Source: Pseudomonadales bacterium (GTDB lineage: Bacteria; Pseudomonadota; Gammaproteobacteria; Pseudomonadales; Azotimanducaceae). Taken from it: a DNA stretch of 64,000 nt. Made by a program: the position numbers and the translations under genes. How positions within the stretch are numbered: position 1 is the stretch's first letter; every line of letters begins with the position of its first letter. The stretch spans positions 434,001 to 498,000 of the forward strand of contig JANQJA010000009.1 in the NCBI GenBank assembly GCA_028281885.1, written 5' to 3'. Of the stretch, positions 16,901-24,894 are shown piece after piece. The notes under the pieces are model-generated. The model was not told where the DNA came from. It did not search any database and was given only the letters and a program-made list of their open reading frames with translations.

Positions 16901-17491
16901 ATGAGGTTACCAATCAATCTGCCCAACCTCCTGACGACGTTCCGCATCGTCCTGATACCCGTACTCGTGCTGGTGTTCTATGCGCCGTTTGAATGGCGTT
17001 ACCTGGGCGCCGCCAGTGTCTTTGGGCTGGCCAGTGTGACCGACTGGCTGGACGGGTATCTGGCGCGTCGGCTGGGGCAGATGACACCCTTCGGCGCATT
17101 TCTTGATCCAGTGGCAGACAAGCTCGCCGTGGCGGTCGCGCTGGTCCTGCTGGTCGAACTGCATGCCAGTGCCATGTTGGCAATTCCGGCCGCCGTTATC
17201 GTAGGCCGTGAAATCGTGGTCTCAGCGCTACGGGAGTGGATGGCACATTACAGTGACCGCCGCAGTGTCGCCGTTTCCCTGGTGGCGAAAATCAAGACCG
17301 GTTTCCAGATGGCCGCGATCATCATCCTGTTACTGAATGGCAACCAGATGGATAGTCTTCTCTCGACGCTGGGTTACATCGCACTGTATCTGGCCGCGAT
17401 CCTGACATTGTGGTCCATGTATGACTACCTTCGGATTGCCTGGCCAGACCTTTCGGCAGGTCTGGTCCATCAGGGTGACGACGAACACTGA
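16901..17491 (+). CDS. pgsA: Phosphatidylglycerophosphate synthase
   Basis: 196 residues, membrane enzyme with 4-5 hydrophobic segments. The CDP-alcohol phosphotransferase signature D-x2-D-G-x2-A-R-x8-G-x3-D-x3-D is complete: DWLDGYLARRLGQMTPFGAF followed by LDPVADK. It makes phosphatidylglycerophosphate from CDP-diacylglycerol and glycerol-3-phosphate. It lies directly after uvrC, the usual gammaproteobacterial order. A short hairpin inside its 3' end has no U-run and is not a terminator. Confidence 0.95.
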   Translation: MRLPINLPNLLTTFRIVLIPVLVLVFYAPFEWRYLGAASVFGLASVTDWLDGYLARRLGQMTPFGAFLDPVADKLAVAVALVLLVELHASAMLAIPAAVIVGREIVVSALREWMAHYSDRRSVAVSLVAKIKTGFQMAAIIILLLNGNQMDSLLSTLGYIALYLAAILTLWSMYDYLRIAWPDLSAGLVHQGDDEH

Positions 17492-17493
17492 GC

Positions 17494-17525
17494 CAGATGA
17501 AATCATCTGCGGCATCGAGTAGAAT
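17494..17525 (+). promoter_or_regulatory. Palindrome and -10 element before tRNA-Cys
   Basis: A perfect 7-2-7 palindrome (CAGATGA-AA-TCATCTG, 17494-17509) begins 3 bp after the pgsA stop. TAGAAT at 17520-17525 followed by CGCGCGC looks like a stable-RNA -10 with GC-rich discriminator, 24 nt before the tRNA. The palindrome overlaps where a -35 would sit. Confidence 0.45.
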
Positions 17526-17548
17526 CGCGCGCTTGCCGCAATGGGCAA

Positions 17549-17622
17549 GGCTGGGTGGCAGAGTGGTCATGCAGCGGACTGCAACTCCGTTTACGCCGGT
17601 TCGATTCCGACCCCAGCCTCCA
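17549..17622 (+). tRNA. tRNA-Cys(GCA), CCA encoded
   Basis: 74 nt with acceptor GGCTGGG/CCCAGCC, D-loop AGAGTGGTCATG, anticodon loop ACTGCAA (anticodon GCA), T-loop GGTTCGATTCC, discriminator T and encoded CCA. U73 and the GCA anticodon are the known identity elements for cysteine. Placement after uvrC-pgsA is typical of gammaproteobacteria. Confidence 0.97.
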
Positions 17623-17644
17623 ATCTCGCCTCCAATCAAAGTCC

Positions 17645-18415
17645 TTAGAGCCCGGTAAAATCCGGCTCCCGCTTCTCTTTAAACGCGCTCAAAGCTTCGA
17701 CGTTGGCCGGCTTGCCGCGCAAATCGGCGAGTCCCTGATTCTCGGCCCTGATGGCCTCTTTCAATCGGGCCCTGACAGGATCACGCATCAGTGATTTCGT
17801 TTTCATCAGCGATACCAACGGCAGGGCAGCCAGCTTGTGCGCCTGTTCCAGGGTACGCGTCATCAATTGATCCGGTGCCAGAACTTCCAGGGCAAGTCCC
17901 GCCGCCACACATTCCTCCGCAGAGGTCCACTCTGATGCCACCAGCATCCAGAATGCCTGTTGATACCCCACCAACTGGGGAAAGGTGACGGTACTGCCAG
18001 CTTCGGCCGTCAAACCAAGCGCCGAGAACGGACAGCGAAGTCTGGCCTCCGAAGACATGTAGGTGAGGTCAGCAATACCGCAGATTGTCGCGCCCACACC
18101 TACGCCAATACCATTGACGGCGACAATGAACGGTTTCGGGAAATCGATGAGGATTTCTATCAGCGTGGACCAGCCATAACGCACCTCATAGTCGGGATCG
18201 CGGCCGCCCGCCATCTGTTTTAGATCAGCACCCGCCGAAAACGCCCGTCCAGCGCCCGTCAGGACAACAACTTTGACCGAGTCATCTGCAGTCGCATCCT
18301 GAAATGCCTGAGCGAGATCATCGATCAGGACCGCATTGAAGGCGTTGAGTGCGTCGGGTCGGTTCATCTCTACAATCCGCACAGCGCCGTCATTGCGAAT
18401 GTTGAGGGTCTCCAT
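17645..18415 (-). CDS. Enoyl-CoA hydratase/isomerase family protein
   Basis: About 256 residues. Crotonase features: VVVLTGAGRAFSAGADLKQM (oxyanion hole and substrate loop), KPFIVAVNGIGVGVGATICG, and LRCPFSALGLTAEAGSTVTF carrying the catalytic acidic region. I chose the ATG at 18415 because AAGGAG is 6 nt before it; another ATG directly precedes it. The hydratase, isomerase or hydrolase role cannot be fixed. A TetR gene lies 76 bp upstream on the same strand, with an operator-like repeat in the gap. Confidence 0.85.
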   Translation of the reverse strand: METLNIRNDGAVRIVEMNRPDALNAFNAVLIDDLAQAFQDATADDSVKVVVLTGAGRAFSAGADLKQMAGGRDPDYEVRYGWSTLIEILIDFPKPFIVAVNGIGVGVGATICGIADLTYMSSEARLRCPFSALGLTAEAGSTVTFPQLVGYQQAFWMLVASEWTSAEECVAAGLALEVLAPDQLMTRTLEQAHKLAALPLVSLMKTKSLMRDPVRARLKEAIRAENQGLADLRGKPANVEALSAFKEKREPDFTGL

Positions 18416-18462
18416 CATTCGCTCCTTGTCATGTTTAGGTCAAACGGAGAATCCAGCTTATA

Positions 18463-18474
18463 GCAATGGATTGC
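18463..18474. promoter_or_regulatory. Operator-like inverted repeat before enoyl-CoA hydratase gene
   Basis: GCAAT-GG-ATTGC lies 48-59 bp upstream of the hydratase start. On the minus strand its left part reads ATGGCAATCCA, which matches TTGGCAGTCCA, half of the palindrome upstream of the TetR gene, at 9 of 11 positions. It may be a weaker site for the same regulator. Confidence 0.4.
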
Positions 18475-18494
18475 CATAGCCTTCAAGGAGTGAA

Positions 18495-19103
18495 CTAGTC
18501 TCTGCGCAGATGGGACTCGGGCAGCAGTTCGCTGACAATCCGGTAAACGACGTCGGAGGCCTGGGACACATTCAGCTTCTGGTCGTTGCGAAGCTGATTC
18601 CACATATCAAAGCTCAACACCGCTTCGAGGGCGTCAATCTTGACGGCATCCTCCGTTACAAATCCCGGCAATACACTGACCAGTCGTTCTCGTTCCTGCC
18701 GAACGATGTCGGAATGATGACTATGCAGAACATCGGACTGGAACCTTAGCGCGTCGGCGGCGATGCGGTAGGGCATGATGATTTCATAAACGCGCAGGCG
18801 CCGATCGAGCAACTGGGCGAAGTTTTTCCACCAGACTTCATGAGCCAGTTCCTCGTCAACGATTGGTGCAACCTTGTCGCTGATAGCAACTGACATCTCG
18901 GCGTACAGGCTTTCCATATCCTTGAATCGCCGGAACACCGTACGCAGGCCAACGCTGGCACGACTGGCAACTTCTTCCGCGGTCGGCGCAATCCGGCCCT
19001 CGCGGACCAGCTCCAGCATGGCAGCGACTATCTTGCGCTTACTGTCTTCGGAGCGGAGTCTGCGACCGTCGGTGGTATCGATCGCAGCATCAGAGCGTGT
19101 CAT
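18495..19103 (-). CDS. TetR-family transcriptional regulator
   Basis: 202 residues. The N-terminal helix-turn-helix reads KRKIVAAMLELVREGRIAPT then AEEVASRASVGLRTVFRRF, and the ligand domain follows (residues 75-200) without recognisable specificity. It is encoded just upstream of an enoyl-CoA hydratase gene on the same strand and may control it in response to an acyl-CoA. A perfect 19-bp palindrome 58-76 bp before its start is the likely operator. Confidence 0.88.
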   Translation of the reverse strand: MTRSDAAIDTTDGRRLRSEDSKRKIVAAMLELVREGRIAPTAEEVASRASVGLRTVFRRFKDMESLYAEMSVAISDKVAPIVDEELAHEVWWKNFAQLLDRRLRVYEIIMPYRIAADALRFQSDVLHSHHSDIVRQERERLVSVLPGFVTEDAVKIDALEAVLSFDMWNQLRNDQKLNVSQASDVVYRIVSELLPESHLRRD

Positions 19104-19160
19104 GAAAATCCCTTCTCAGCACTCATTGCGGACCTCTTGCCGGACCTCTTGGTATCCGTA

Positions 19161-19179
19161 TTGGCAGTTGGACTGCCAA
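19161..19179. promoter_or_regulatory. Perfect palindromic operator upstream of TetR gene
   Basis: TTGGCAGT-TGG-ACTGCCAA has 8-bp perfect arms around 3 bp. It lies between the TetR start (19103) and tRNA-Leu (19257). Autoregulation by the TetR protein is the simplest reading. Confidence 0.6.
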
Positions 19180-19256
19180 AATCGATTATGGACGTGGAGG
19201 GCAGTGATGTCCATGTATGGTTCACGGTCAGGTCAGCGGTTAAACTACGCGCCGCC

Positions 19257-19344
19257 GCCCGGGTGGTGAAATTGGTAGACACGCGAGACTTAAAATCTTG
19301 TGGCCGTTGAGGCCGTGCCGGTTCAACTCCGGCCCCGGGCACCA
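19257..19344 (+). tRNA. tRNA-Leu(UAA), CCA encoded
   Basis: 88-nt class II tRNA. The acceptor pairs GCCCGGG with CCCGGGC and is followed by A and encoded CCA. The anticodon loop CTTAAAA gives anticodon TAA. The long variable arm TGGCCGTTGAGGCCG and the T-loop GGTTCAACTCC are present. It reads UUA/UUG leucine codons. Three tandem repeats carrying copies of its 3' end follow directly. Confidence 0.97.
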
Positions 19345-19611
19345 GGCTCTAAATTATTTTTTGTGCGGTTTCTGGTTGGCACGGCCTCCGTGCCGAACTA
19401 GGCGTCCCCGTTCAAATCCGGCCCCGGGCACCAGGCTCTAAATTATTTTTTGTGCGGTTTCTGGTTGGCACGGCCTCCGTGCCGAACTAGGCGTCCCCGT
19501 TCAACTCCGGCCCCGGGCACCAGGCTCTAAATTATTTTTTGTGCGGTTCCTGGTTGGCACGGCCTCCGTGCCGAACTAGGCGTCCCCGTTCAACTCCGGC
19601 CCCGGGCACCA
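19345..19611 (+). repeat. Three tandem 89-bp repeats, each ending in the tRNA-Leu 3' end
   Basis: Units at 19345-19433, 19434-19522 and 19523-19611 are nearly identical (one change in the TTTCTGG/TTCCTGG segment, one in the T-loop). The last 24 bp of each unit copy the 3' end of tRNA-Leu (19321-19344), perfectly in units 2 and 3. Each unit also holds an AT-rich stretch (AAATTATTTTTTG) and the hairpin GGCACGG-CCT-CCGTGCC. The layout recalls the rtT repeats after E. coli tyrT. No open reading frame is supported. Confidence 0.92.
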
Positions 19612-19640
19612 TACCTAATGCATATGGCAATACAGCCCGA

Positions 19641-20225
19641 TCAGGCTGACTTTCGATAGATACCCATCACGACACCGTTGGATGTGGCCTCGCTTCGAAT
19701 CAATGACAGCGTCTTCAGCCTGTCGACATCTTCAAAGAGACGTTTTCCTTTCCCGGCCAGGACCGGAAATGTCCAGATTCGATATTCATCAATCAGATCG
19801 TGAGCGAGTAATGTTTGAATCAACCCGGCGCTGCCATGCACCTGAATAAGAGGCCCGGCGCTCGATTTCAACGCCGCAATCTCGGCGGGAACATCGCCGG
19901 ATACGATCTCACTGTTCTCCCAGTCGAGGGAGGTGAGAGAATGGGTCGCCACGTATTTTCGTGAACCGTTCATGATTCTGGCAACCGGATTTTCCTGCGT
20001 GACACCTGGCCAATGTCTGGAGAAGAGCTGGTAGGTCGTACGTCCGAAGAGAATGTCATAGGGTTCAGCCATGGCATATTGCAGCACCTGGGTCATTACC
20101 TCGTCCCAGTACGGCGCGCCCCATCCGCCGTTATAGAACCCCGATGACTGATCTTCGTCAGGGAAGCGGGGCGCCTGCATAACACCGTCCAGTGTCTGAA
20201 ACGACAAAATCGCCAGCTCTCTCAT
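19641..20225 (-). CDS. Dihydrofolate-reductase-like (RibD C-terminal type) protein
   Basis: 194 residues starting MRELAILSFQTLDGVMQAP, with FGRTTYQLFSRHWPG and LIQVHGSAGLIQTLLAHDLI, then FPVLAGKGKRLFED. This is the pattern of the DHFR/RibD_C superfamily proteins often annotated YyaP/YwjB-like, presumed NADPH reductases of unknown substrate. The ATG at 20225 is preceded by GAGGAG at 6 nt. It stands alone between the tRNA-Leu repeats and the GST gene. Confidence 0.82.
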   Translation of the reverse strand: MRELAILSFQTLDGVMQAPRFPDEDQSSGFYNGGWGAPYWDEVMTQVLQYAMAEPYDILFGRTTYQLFSRHWPGVTQENPVARIMNGSRKYVATHSLTSLDWENSEIVSGDVPAEIAALKSSAGPLIQVHGSAGLIQTLLAHDLIDEYRIWTFPVLAGKGKRLFEDVDRLKTLSLIRSEATSNGVVMGIYRKSA

Positions 20226-20315
20226 CAACCACTCCTCATGCGTGTTGGAAATTCATGCAGAAGCCCAAAACCTTCCGCCATTAAAGTGACCCGCTGCCGG
20301 CACGAATAGGGCGAC

Positions 20316-20924
20316 TCAGAAGGGCGCCGTTACCCGCCAGGCTTCAATCTTCGATAGTTGTTCATACCACCGGGTCAGATGAGAAAACTCATCGTAAGGA
20401 ATCCGGGCGGGTTTCAGATATGCCGCATGCGAGGCGAGGCAAAAATCGGCGATGCTGACTCCCTCGCCCGTTACAAATGTGCGATCCGCAAGCTGGTAAT
20501 CGAGCACCGAAGCAAACTTTCGGTACCGCGCCTGCGCATCGGCAACAACGTGTTCATCAGGCTCTCCCACGCCGAAATGGGGTTTGGCGAAGTTTTCCCA
20601 CACCAGATCGCCCGCTGCTTTACCGTAATGAGCGGACTCCCAGAACTGCCAGCGTGCAATATCTGCTCGAACCTGGCGGTCATCCGGAAACAGATCCGTG
20701 CCAGCGGCGAGATACTGGGTGATCGCATTCGATTCCCACAGCACAAAGTCATCGTCCTCGAGAATCGGTGTCAGACCGTTCGGATTCAATGATCGAATCG
20801 CCGGCGAGTTCAATTCGCCACTGGGAAGTTCAATCGTCTTCTGCGTCACCTCCAGGCCAAGATACGCGACGACCGCGGTGACTTTCCGGCAGTTGGGTGA
20901 ACCGGGAATGACGTATAGCTTCAC
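20316..20924 (-). CDS. Glutathione S-transferase family protein
   Basis: About 202 residues. The start is a GTG at 20924 with AAGGAG 7 nt before it, giving the typical KLYVIPGSPNCRKVTAVVAY thioredoxin-like N-terminus. LNPNGLTPILEDDDFVLWES supplies the cis-proline and glutathione-binding E-S pair. The all-helical C-terminal domain follows (ADFCLASHAAYL). The role is probably detoxification of an electrophile. A divergent HxlR regulator gene starts about 160 bp away, and the gap carries heptamer repeats. Confidence 0.88.
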   Translation of the reverse strand: MKLYVIPGSPNCRKVTAVVAYLGLEVTQKTIELPSGELNSPAIRSLNPNGLTPILEDDDFVLWESNAITQYLAAGTDLFPDDRQVRADIARWQFWESAHYGKAAGDLVWENFAKPHFGVGEPDEHVVADAQARYRKFASVLDYQLADRTFVTGEGVSIADFCLASHAAYLKPARIPYDEFSHLTRWYEQLSKIEAWRVTAPF

Positions 20925-21015
20925 AGATATTCTCCTTGGGGACGTAGATACGAAGCCACACATCGATGGACAACGTTGCCATGCGAGAGAGGCTAAATTA
21001 CTATATTGTAGATTG

Positions 21016-21066
21016 CAAGTAACAAGTAATAAGTAACAAGTAATATGCATCAGGCAAATCAAGTAA
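21016..21066. promoter_or_regulatory. Tandem heptamer repeats between GST and HxlR genes
   Basis: CAAGTAA, CAAGTAA, TAAGTAA and CAAGTAA stand head to tail at 21016-21043, with a fifth CAAGTAA at 21060-21066. They lie in the shared divergent promoter region and are candidates for HxlR binding or for phase-variable promoter spacing. Confidence 0.55.
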
Positions 21067-21085
21067 CGAGTAGAGGACCATGACC

Positions 21086-21445
21086 ATGGATCATCGCTCT
21101 CAATGTCCCATTGCCGTCTCACTTGACCTACTGGGAGACCGGTGGACGCTGGTACTGATTCGGGACCTGTTGAATGGAAAGAGTAAATTCTCGGAATTTT
21201 TGCAGTCCCCGGAACGGATCTCTACCAACATACTGACGGACCGCCTGGGGAAGATGGAGGCCAGTGGCCTGGTCACTCGCTCACGCTACCAGGAACGCCC
21301 CAGGCGCTATCAGTTTGAACTGACGGAGATGGGCCGGGGACTTCACCCTGTCCTGTGTGAAATCTGCCGCTGGGGAAACCGTTTCTTTCCCGATACCTGG
21401 ACGCCACCAGACAGCTTCATGCAGACGCAGAACGAAGAAGCATAG
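21086..21445 (+). CDS. HxlR-family transcriptional regulator
   Basis: 119 residues. The winged-helix signature is CPIAVSLDLLGDRWTLVLIR, then FSEFLQSPERISTNILTDRL and RRYQFELTEMGRGLHPVL. Cys at about residue 7 is the position used for thiol or aldehyde sensing in several HxlR proteins. The ATG at 21086 is preferred: GAGGA is 8 nt upstream of it but only 2 nt from the ATG at 21080. It is divergent from the glutathione transferase, its probable target. Confidence 0.85.
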   Translation: MDHRSQCPIAVSLDLLGDRWTLVLIRDLLNGKSKFSEFLQSPERISTNILTDRLGKMEASGLVTRSRYQERPRRYQFELTEMGRGLHPVLCEICRWGNRFFPDTWTPPDSFMQTQNEEA

Positions 21446-21529
21446 GCGCAAAAGCTGCCAGATAATCAGAGTCAACTTGGTCGGCCCAGGATGGCGTTCG
21501 CCGATAGCGGCGCAGCATTCAGATAGCGG

Positions 21530-22303
21530 TCATTCGGTTGCTTTGGACAAACACCAATTCAGATGCTGGTGGCACAGGCGAGCAAGCAGGTTGGCATATT
21601 TCTTCCGGATCTCCTCCGCATAGTCTGGCTGAACCATGAAATAAAAGTATCCGTGCGGACCAGAATCCTTTCCTCCATGACCAAGCACGCCGGCACGATG
21701 GTATCGGTCCATGGCCCCCAGCGTTTCAGCATTTACATGAGGCGCATACGGCATGTAGTGAGGGAAACTCACGGTGTCCACCAAAGCCGACCTCGATGGC
21801 TCCATGTAGGCTCGATGAATTGGCGCAAGCATGTAGGACATGCCTGCCTCCCTAGGAGCAGTGTAGGTACCGTTGGAGAATTGCTGTCGCAGCGTTGCTT
21901 TGGCCTTTGCGGCAGGAATGTTGTCGATTCGCATCTTTTCCAGATCGAAATACGGCACAACATGATGCGCCATGCCAGTCTCGTCATGCGCCTGCGGAAT
22001 GATCTGATCGCTCGGGTATTGGTATTCCCAATCTGATTCATAAAATCGCGTACTGGTGCGGGCGACAAAGGCGCTCCATCCGTTGGTACCGCTGCGATGC
22101 AGGATGAACCCCCGCTGCGGGTCTCTGACATATATCGTGGCTTCGGATTGAAGATGCTCGGGCAGGGCACTCAGCGCCAGTTCCACCTCCAGTTCCCGAG
22201 GTAATTCGACAAATTCATCCAATGCAGCAGTGGCATCGGAAACACTGATCCATACCGCAAAAAACAGCGACGCTGGCAAGAAGGTTATTTTTCCGTAACT
22301 CAT
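21530..22303 (-). CDS. Exported hypothetical protein
   Basis: 257 residues from the ATG at 22303 (AGGAG 5 nt upstream), starting with a Sec signal peptide MSYGKITFLPASLFFAVWIS ahead of SDATA. The mature protein has ATIYVRDPQRGFILHRSGTN, FYESDWEYQYPSDQI and a conserved-looking GHGGKDSGPHGYFYFMVQPD segment. I do not recognise the family. A divergent HxlR gene is 183 bp away, so expression may answer to a chemical signal. A role in periplasmic binding or hydrolysis is only a guess. Confidence 0.65.
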   Translation of the reverse strand: MSYGKITFLPASLFFAVWISVSDATAALDEFVELPRELEVELALSALPEHLQSEATIYVRDPQRGFILHRSGTNGWSAFVARTSTRFYESDWEYQYPSDQIIPQAHDETGMAHHVVPYFDLEKMRIDNIPAAKAKATLRQQFSNGTYTAPREAGMSYMLAPIHRAYMEPSRSALVDTVSFPHYMPYAPHVNAETLGAMDRYHRAGVLGHGGKDSGPHGYFYFMVQPDYAEEIRKKYANLLARLCHQHLNWCLSKATE

Positions 22304-22486
22304 GGATTCTCCTGTCGGGATTTCAGCTCTGTTGAATTGGGGTGGAACACATGCCTCTGAAAATAGCGCGGCGCTCCAAAATTTCATGCAGCAACAAAAT
22401 ACCGGGTAAAGAGTTTTTGACAAGAAGGCAGAATTTACGTAGATAGCAGTAATCTGTGTACTAGGTATGTTTTCTGGAGTGACGCA

Positions 22487-22849
22487 ATGACCAACGAGTC
22501 GCGAGAGCAATCATCGATACCGATACTGGAAACGGTATGTCCGATGCCAGACATCGCTCAACTCATCGGCGGCAAATGGAAACTGATTATCCTGCAGATT
22601 CTGATATTCAAAGGAATGCAGCGCTTCAATGAACTCAGGCGGAAAATCCCGGACATCACCCAGACAATGCTGACCGGACAACTTCGCGCCCTGGAACGGG
22701 ACGGTCTGGTCAATCGGAAAGTCTATGCGGAAGTGCCGCCACGGGTAGAGTATTCGGCGACACCCAGAGCCATGGCACTCGAACAAGTGTTTCTCTCACT
22801 GCATGACTGGTGGGTGGAAGATGAAAAAAGGAGGGAACCCCCGGTCTGA
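22487..22849 (+). CDS. HxlR-family transcriptional regulator
   Basis: 120 residues. VCPMPDIAQLIGGKWKLIIL holds the conserved cysteine and the G-G-K-W-K turn; FNELRRKIPDITQTMLTGQL and RALERDGLVNRKVYAEVPPR form the winged helix. It is divergent from the exported hypothetical protein gene (start 22303), the likely target. This is the second HxlR gene in 1.5 kb, also placed divergently. Confidence 0.87.
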   Translation: MTNESREQSSIPILETVCPMPDIAQLIGGKWKLIILQILIFKGMQRFNELRRKIPDITQTMLTGQLRALERDGLVNRKVYAEVPPRVEYSATPRAMALEQVFLSLHDWWVEDEKRREPPV

Positions 22850-22863
22850 TCCCGGTCGCCAGG

Positions 22864-23274
22864 CTATCCGTCCCGGTCCGCCGCTTTCGCCAGCCGCCAG
22901 TGGATCACAAACATCAGACTGGCAATGATCAGAAAGATTGACGCCTGGATCAGGCTACGAATGGCGTTACGCCGATGATCGGCGATGACCCGTTCCAATC
23001 GGGCCTCACGCATGTGCGTCAATTCTTCATCCGTATATTCGTCGAAGCTTTGCTCGGTGGTTGGTGCGGCCAGTCCTGCCGGCAGTCCCGGTGCAACCAT
23101 CATGCCTGAACGCCTGAATACCGTATTGTTCTGCAGGTTCTGGTACTCCCAGGAATTCATGGTGAGCATCGGATTCGTCGCCTGCACCACGTCATATAAA
23201 GCGATGCCACCGGAAACAGCGATAATCATCATGGTCGCAAAGCAGACCGCCAGCGAATAGATGCGGGTAAACAT
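22864..23274 (-). CDS. Two-transmembrane hypothetical protein
   Basis: 136 residues from the ATG at 23274 (GGAG upstream). One N-terminal membrane helix (LAVCFATMMIIAVSGGIALY) and one C-terminal helix (LIQASIFLIIASLMFVIHW) flank an external loop with an acidic, helical stretch (FDEYTDEELTHMREARLERV). Family unknown. It is convergent with the HxlR gene and divergent from the transporter gene. Confidence 0.6.
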   Translation of the reverse strand: MFTRIYSLAVCFATMMIIAVSGGIALYDVVQATNPMLTMNSWEYQNLQNNTVFRRSGMMVAPGLPAGLAAPTTEQSFDEYTDEELTHMREARLERVIADHRRNAIRSLIQASIFLIIASLMFVIHWRLAKAADRDG

Positions 23275-23339
23275 ATGAGAGACTCCGTTTCTCGCTACAT
23301 TAGTCTGACTTGTCTGACACCGCGACGTCAAAGCGATCG

Positions 23340-24254
23340 ATGGAGATGAACGCACGACTGCCTGAGATGAATGCCTACCTTTTTGCCGGGCTCGCAGTGT
23401 TGTGCTGGTCTACCGTGGCAACCGCCTTCAAGCTGACCCTGGCGCAGATCGATGTATTCCAGCTGGTGTTTATCGCATCACTCATATCCACCCTGGTCCT
23501 GCTGGCGTTTGTCATAACAAAAGGGGAGGTTACGGCCTTGTGGCGTGGATTTTCCCAATATCCTGCGCTGTCGATACTGACCGCATTCCTGAACCCGCTC
23601 GGCTACTACTTCGTACTGTTTGCCGCTTACGATCGCCTGCCTGCCCAGGTTGCACAACCCATCAACTACACCTGGGCCATTGTCCTGACGTTGATGTCGA
23701 TCCTGTTCCTAGGCCAGCGGATGCTCAAGACAGATTTGATCGCCGCCGCCGTCTGCTACATGGGAGTGATCCTGATCACAAGGCAGGGCGCACTGTCATG
23801 GTCCACGCCGGATGGTCCTGGCGTGTTGCTGGCACTGGCCTCGACATTCATCTGGGCAGGGTACTGGATCATCAACATCCGTGACCGGCGCGATCCAACG
23901 ATTACACTCTGCCTCAACTTCCTCTTGGCCACACCAATTGCCGGGTTGCTATGTGCTGTTTTCTCGTCAATCACCGACATTTCAATCGGGGGGCTCGCCG
24001 GTGCGATCTATATCGGCTGCTTTGAAATGGGCGTTGCCTTTCTCTGCTGGTCACATGCGCTGAAACTCGCCGCGAACACGTCACGCGTGTCCAACCTGAT
24101 CTTCCTGTCGCCGTTTTTCTCGTTGGTGCTGATTCATTTTGTCCTCGGCGAGCAACTCCATCTGACAACGCTTGCTGGCCTCATGGTCATTACCGGGGGT
24201 TTGCTGCTGCAACAGTGGGGCGCATCGCGACAACAAATTGAATTCGAGCGTTAA
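23340..24254 (+). CDS. EamA/DMT-superfamily transporter
   Basis: About 304 residues with ten predicted membrane helices and an internal EamA duplication (YLFAGLAVLCWSTVATAFKL in repeat 1; LLALASTFIWAGYWIINIRD in repeat 2). Such proteins export metabolites or amino acids; the substrate is unknown here. Start is uncertain: ATG codons at 23340, 23346 and 23364 and a TTG at 23310 are in frame, and none has a well-spaced ribosome site. Confidence 0.8.
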   Translation: MEMNARLPEMNAYLFAGLAVLCWSTVATAFKLTLAQIDVFQLVFIASLISTLVLLAFVITKGEVTALWRGFSQYPALSILTAFLNPLGYYFVLFAAYDRLPAQVAQPINYTWAIVLTLMSILFLGQRMLKTDLIAAAVCYMGVILITRQGALSWSTPDGPGVLLALASTFIWAGYWIINIRDRRDPTITLCLNFLLATPIAGLLCAVFSSITDISIGGLAGAIYIGCFEMGVAFLCWSHALKLAANTSRVSNLIFLSPFFSLVLIHFVLGEQLHLTTLAGLMVITGGLLLQQWGASRQQIEFER

Positions 24255-24379
24255 TTCGTCAAGTCTACGAGCACACAACACGTGTTCAGATGGGGTATTG
24301 GAGACGACAGCTATCCAGTTGGAATCGGGATACTTTTCTGATCTCAGGAGAAGGGTGTTTATTCTTCTGAACCGCTTAC

Positions 24380-24787
24380 TCAGGTTGGCCAGGCACCGAT
24401 GATTGCACCCATCACGATCATGTAGGTTACCCGGTACCCCGCCTGAATATAGTAGAGCTTACGACCCCAGCCGCAGAAAAGGCTGTCAGACAGCATCGCT
24501 GTCGCGACAAACCCCACTCCGCAGACAGCGCCCACCACAACCCCGGATATGAGGGAGTCTACCTGCAAGCCCTCGATCACAATCGCCATGGCGATCGCCG
24601 CCAGCAGGCAACAACCCATACTGCCAATCATGGCCGGTGTGGGCGAACCCAGATCCTCCTGCGATTTACCGATGGCTGCCATCCAGGCATTGCCGAACAA
24701 AACCGGCGAGTACCAAAGCGCACCCAACGCCATGCCAGCGATTGCTGCGATCGCAATTGCAATGATGTTCAACTCAGCAACTTCCAT
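24380..24787 (-). CDS. DUF1761-type membrane protein
   Basis: 135 residues with four hydrophobic segments. ALGALWYSPVLFGNAWMAAI near the N-terminus is the DUF1761 hallmark (G-x-x-W-Y-S-P-x-L-F-x-x-W). The ATG at 24787 has GGGAG 5 nt upstream. Function is unknown. It is convergent with the transporter gene across 125 bp in which I see no further feature. Confidence 0.75.
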   Translation of the reverse strand: MEVAELNIIAIAIAAIAGMALGALWYSPVLFGNAWMAAIGKSQEDLGSPTPAMIGSMGCCLLAAIAMAIVIEGLQVDSLISGVVVGAVCGVGFVATAMLSDSLFCGWGRKLYYIQAGYRVTYMIVMGAIIGAWPT

Positions 24788-24894
24788 ACTGACTCCCGCG
24801 CAAGATTCATAAGCCTGGATCACAGCTTAGCACTTGTTGGGTTTGAATCTGCGTCCAGAACGCCGCTCGAAAACGTGGCCAACGCCTGGTTAGC

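Noticed and set aside
17442..17465. Hairpin CCAGACCT/AGGTCTGG as a terminator
   Set aside because: It lies inside the pgsA coding region with no U-run on either strand.
19345..19611. CRISPR-like array
   Set aside because: The 89-bp units are contiguous with no unique spacers, and each contains tRNA 3' sequence. They are tandem repeats.
21016..21066. Short CRISPR or integron-type repeat
   Set aside because: Heptamers without spacers in a divergent promoter fit a regulatory array better.
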